Shown here: positions 62,240 through 64,000 of the stretch, in pieces | Layout: every line of letters begins with the position of its first letter | Numbering within the stretch: position 1 is the first letter of the stretch | Origin: Mytilus trossulus | Taxonomy: Eukaryota > Mollusca > Bivalvia > Mytilida > Mytilidae | Assembly (NCBI RefSeq): GCF_036588685.1 | Contig: NC_086383.1 | Coordinates: 61,703,448-61,767,447, forward strand | Direction: 5' to 3' | Length of the DNA: 64,000 bases | Notes under the pieces: generated by a model | Told to the model about the DNA's origin: nothing | Database searches by the model: none | Seen by the model: the letters and a program-made list of their open reading frames with translations, nothing else | Program-made: the position numbers and the translations under genes

Positions 62240-63340
62240 TACAAACGGATATTTAAAATCATAAATTGAAACAAACGGAAATGCCACGGCATAAAACGAA
62301 AAGACAAACTGTTACAATAACAGTACACAAAACAAGAAACAAGAAACACATCACAAAAATCTAAAGTCTATGCGGCACGAAACCAACTTAACGCCTGTGT
62401 TGATTTCATGTGTTATGGAAGGGTAAGTAGATACTTCTCTTTTTGTACGTGGTCAAAATTGTAATCCGTTGGGGTCCGTTGATGTACTGATCGAATAAAA
62501 CGGACGCGTAATGAATGAATAACGGATACACACAGGATATGCAACGTACGAAAAACGAAAACGTACCGGACAGAACAGATGTCGAAAGTACATCAAACGG
62601 ACGAATACCGCATAAAACGGACACATAATGGAAGCGTACCGGATAAAATGGATGAACAAGATATACGAAAAATTAAGGCGGCAATAATAATACATGTAAA
62701 TCGCATAAATGTTAAAAATGTTTCTTCGTAACTGGTTTTGATTTGTTCTTCAAAATGGGCAGTTTGTCGCCTGAGTAAGAGCTTCTTAAAAGTGAAGACG
62801 TACCCTTACTCTAAGATCTTTTATGAATAATAAGAATTCATGAACCTCAAGAAATCTGACATACCCATAATTGGTATTCCTGACGCGAAATTTTTAATGG
62901 GCATTTATTCGTTTCAGATCCGGTCATCGTCCGTTTTATCCGTAATACGTCTGGTAGAATTCCGTTTCGCATTCGTTCAACATCTTTTTCATCCGTTAAA
63001 CGTACGATAGAAGTCCGTTGGTGAATTTGTCTACCAGACCTCCAACGAATGTAATACGGACAAGTAACGGATAAAAACGGAAACAAAACGAACGAGTATC
63101 GTACAAAACGACACCTACCGGACATTTCATCCGTTTGGCGTCCGTTTAAAGTTTTGAACATGCTAATAAAAATCCACCGGACAGAACGTCGATTGATAAA
63201 ACGTACGCTAAAGGGACGTTTAACGGATATGGACGGACGTCTATCGGATAAGAACGGACGTCTAACGCACATAAACGGTTTTAAAAAAAATATCATTTAA
63301 GCATCCGTTCGAGCTTTCCGTTAAGGTGTGACCGAGGCTT
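62240..63340. repeat. Foldback-like tract of acgg/ccgt-rich repeats
   Basis: Many variants of aaacggacg, accggata and cggataaaacgg (62470-62660, 63040-63280) face reverse variants ccgttttatccg and tccgtttggcgtccg (62920-63010, 63130-63150). Ends resemble each other in inverted form (gagcctaaaggtac at 62230; gaggcttaaaggtat at 63335 is direct). Open frames on the minus strand are low complexity. Confidence 0.55.
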
Positions 63341-63615
63341 AAAGGTATAAAAAAAACAATGTAAAATTTAAGAAGAAACCTTCATTTTATTTGTACCTAA
63401 ATTTGTTAGGAAATTTGATGCGACGATCATACAAGTGAGAAGTTCATGTAGCAATAAAACCAGATTTAATCCACAATTTTCTACAAAAGAAATGCCGGAA
63501 CCAATTCAGGAATAACACTGTTGTTATCCATGCGTTAATGTTTTGAGCGTTTTTATATTGCCTTTTGAATAGGGCCTTTACGTTGTGAATTTTCCTCAGA
63601 ATTTTATATTCTTAA

Positions 63616-64000
63616 CTCACCTTACCTTTAAGGTCAGGTATGCTTTTCTCGTCACTTTGCGTCCATCGTCCGCCGTCGTCTTCGTCCGTCGTCGTTAACT
63701 TTTATAGAAAATAGGAAACTACTGGGCCAACTTTAACCAAACTTGGCCAAAATCATAATTATGGTATTTAGTTTTGAAAATGTGTCCGATGACCCCGCCC
63801 TGAACCAAGATGGCCGACAATGCCAAAATTAGTACATAGGGTTAAATGTAGTTTTTGGCTAAAATCTCTAAAACAAAACATTCAGAGAAAATGTTCATCA
63901 ATATCTATCTGTCCTGATATTTTCAGAACAATCAGACAACATGTTGTTGGGTTGCTGCCTCTGAATTGGTATTTTTTTATAAATCTTGAATATTCTTATA
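63616..64000 (-). repeat. Dispersed repeat family A, reversed, runs off the window
   Basis: aactcaccttacctttaaggtc, an acg-rich tract (cgtcgtcttcgtccgtcgtcg), then gggttgctgcctctgaattgg; same order as 57121 onward. Confidence 0.8.

Noticed and set aside
62406-63296. Minus-strand frames rich in Arg/Ser/Phe up to 149 codons
   Set aside because: Produced by the ACGG-type simple repeat; composition is low complexity.

Overview
The window looks like nuclear DNA of a bivalve mollusc, most likely a marine mussel (Mytilus or a close relative). It is AT-rich, genes are split into short exons by long introns with GT/AG borders, and much of the rest is dispersed repeats of types common in bivalve genomes: type I hammerhead retrozymes, Penelope-like elements, a Tc1/mariner copy, L1-type LINE debris, and motifs such as a tract of GACGAAACGCGCGTC. 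The taxon is inferred from these repeats, not from a database match.

Three host genes are visible. (1) At 503-1083 (+) is the last exon of a gene whose product ends in a GDSG-bearing trypsin-fold segment; its earlier exons are unclear or off the window. (2) From 48172 down to 9463 (-) runs an almost complete 16-exon gene reconstructed from splice sites and reading phase. It encodes about 455 residues: a start exon, a ubiquitin-like stretch, then a divergent protein kinase (Lys in an IACKC strand, HCDLHGAN catalytic loop, DFG) with a much reduced C-lobe and a Ser/Thr/Pro/acidic tail. Exon phases agree at every junction except between exons 2 and 3. (3) At 59974-62056 (+) are the first three coding exons of a gene I do not recognise, continuing past the last visible donor.

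The 12.2-kb intron between kinase exons 6 and 7 (26400-38583) holds a mobile-element cluster. A 3.1-kb direct array of 571-576-bp units (27006-30116) carries one hammerhead ribozyme per full unit. The array lies between long inverted arms that each contain a tRNA-like segment with pol III A and B boxes. Directly beside it are two Penelope-like copies joined head to head (30503-33912), then further inverted copies of the arm, two inverted fragments of the 575-bp unit (one interrupted by a telomere-like CCCTAA run and carrying its own ribozyme), and a palindrome with 68-bp arms.

Elsewhere, shorter hammerhead retrozymes (about 347-365 bp) occur as monomers, fragments and dimers. The clearest is a dimer with an exact 350-bp period at 58755-59521, flanked by a 9-bp direct repeat and inserted in another dispersed repeat. 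Remaining elements are a Tc1 copy with perfect 26-bp inverted repeats (4206-5507), LINE remnants at 12365-12993 and 44690-46115, a MITE at 3188-3340, and at least five dispersed repeat families named A to E here. All similarity statements come from reading; no search was run.
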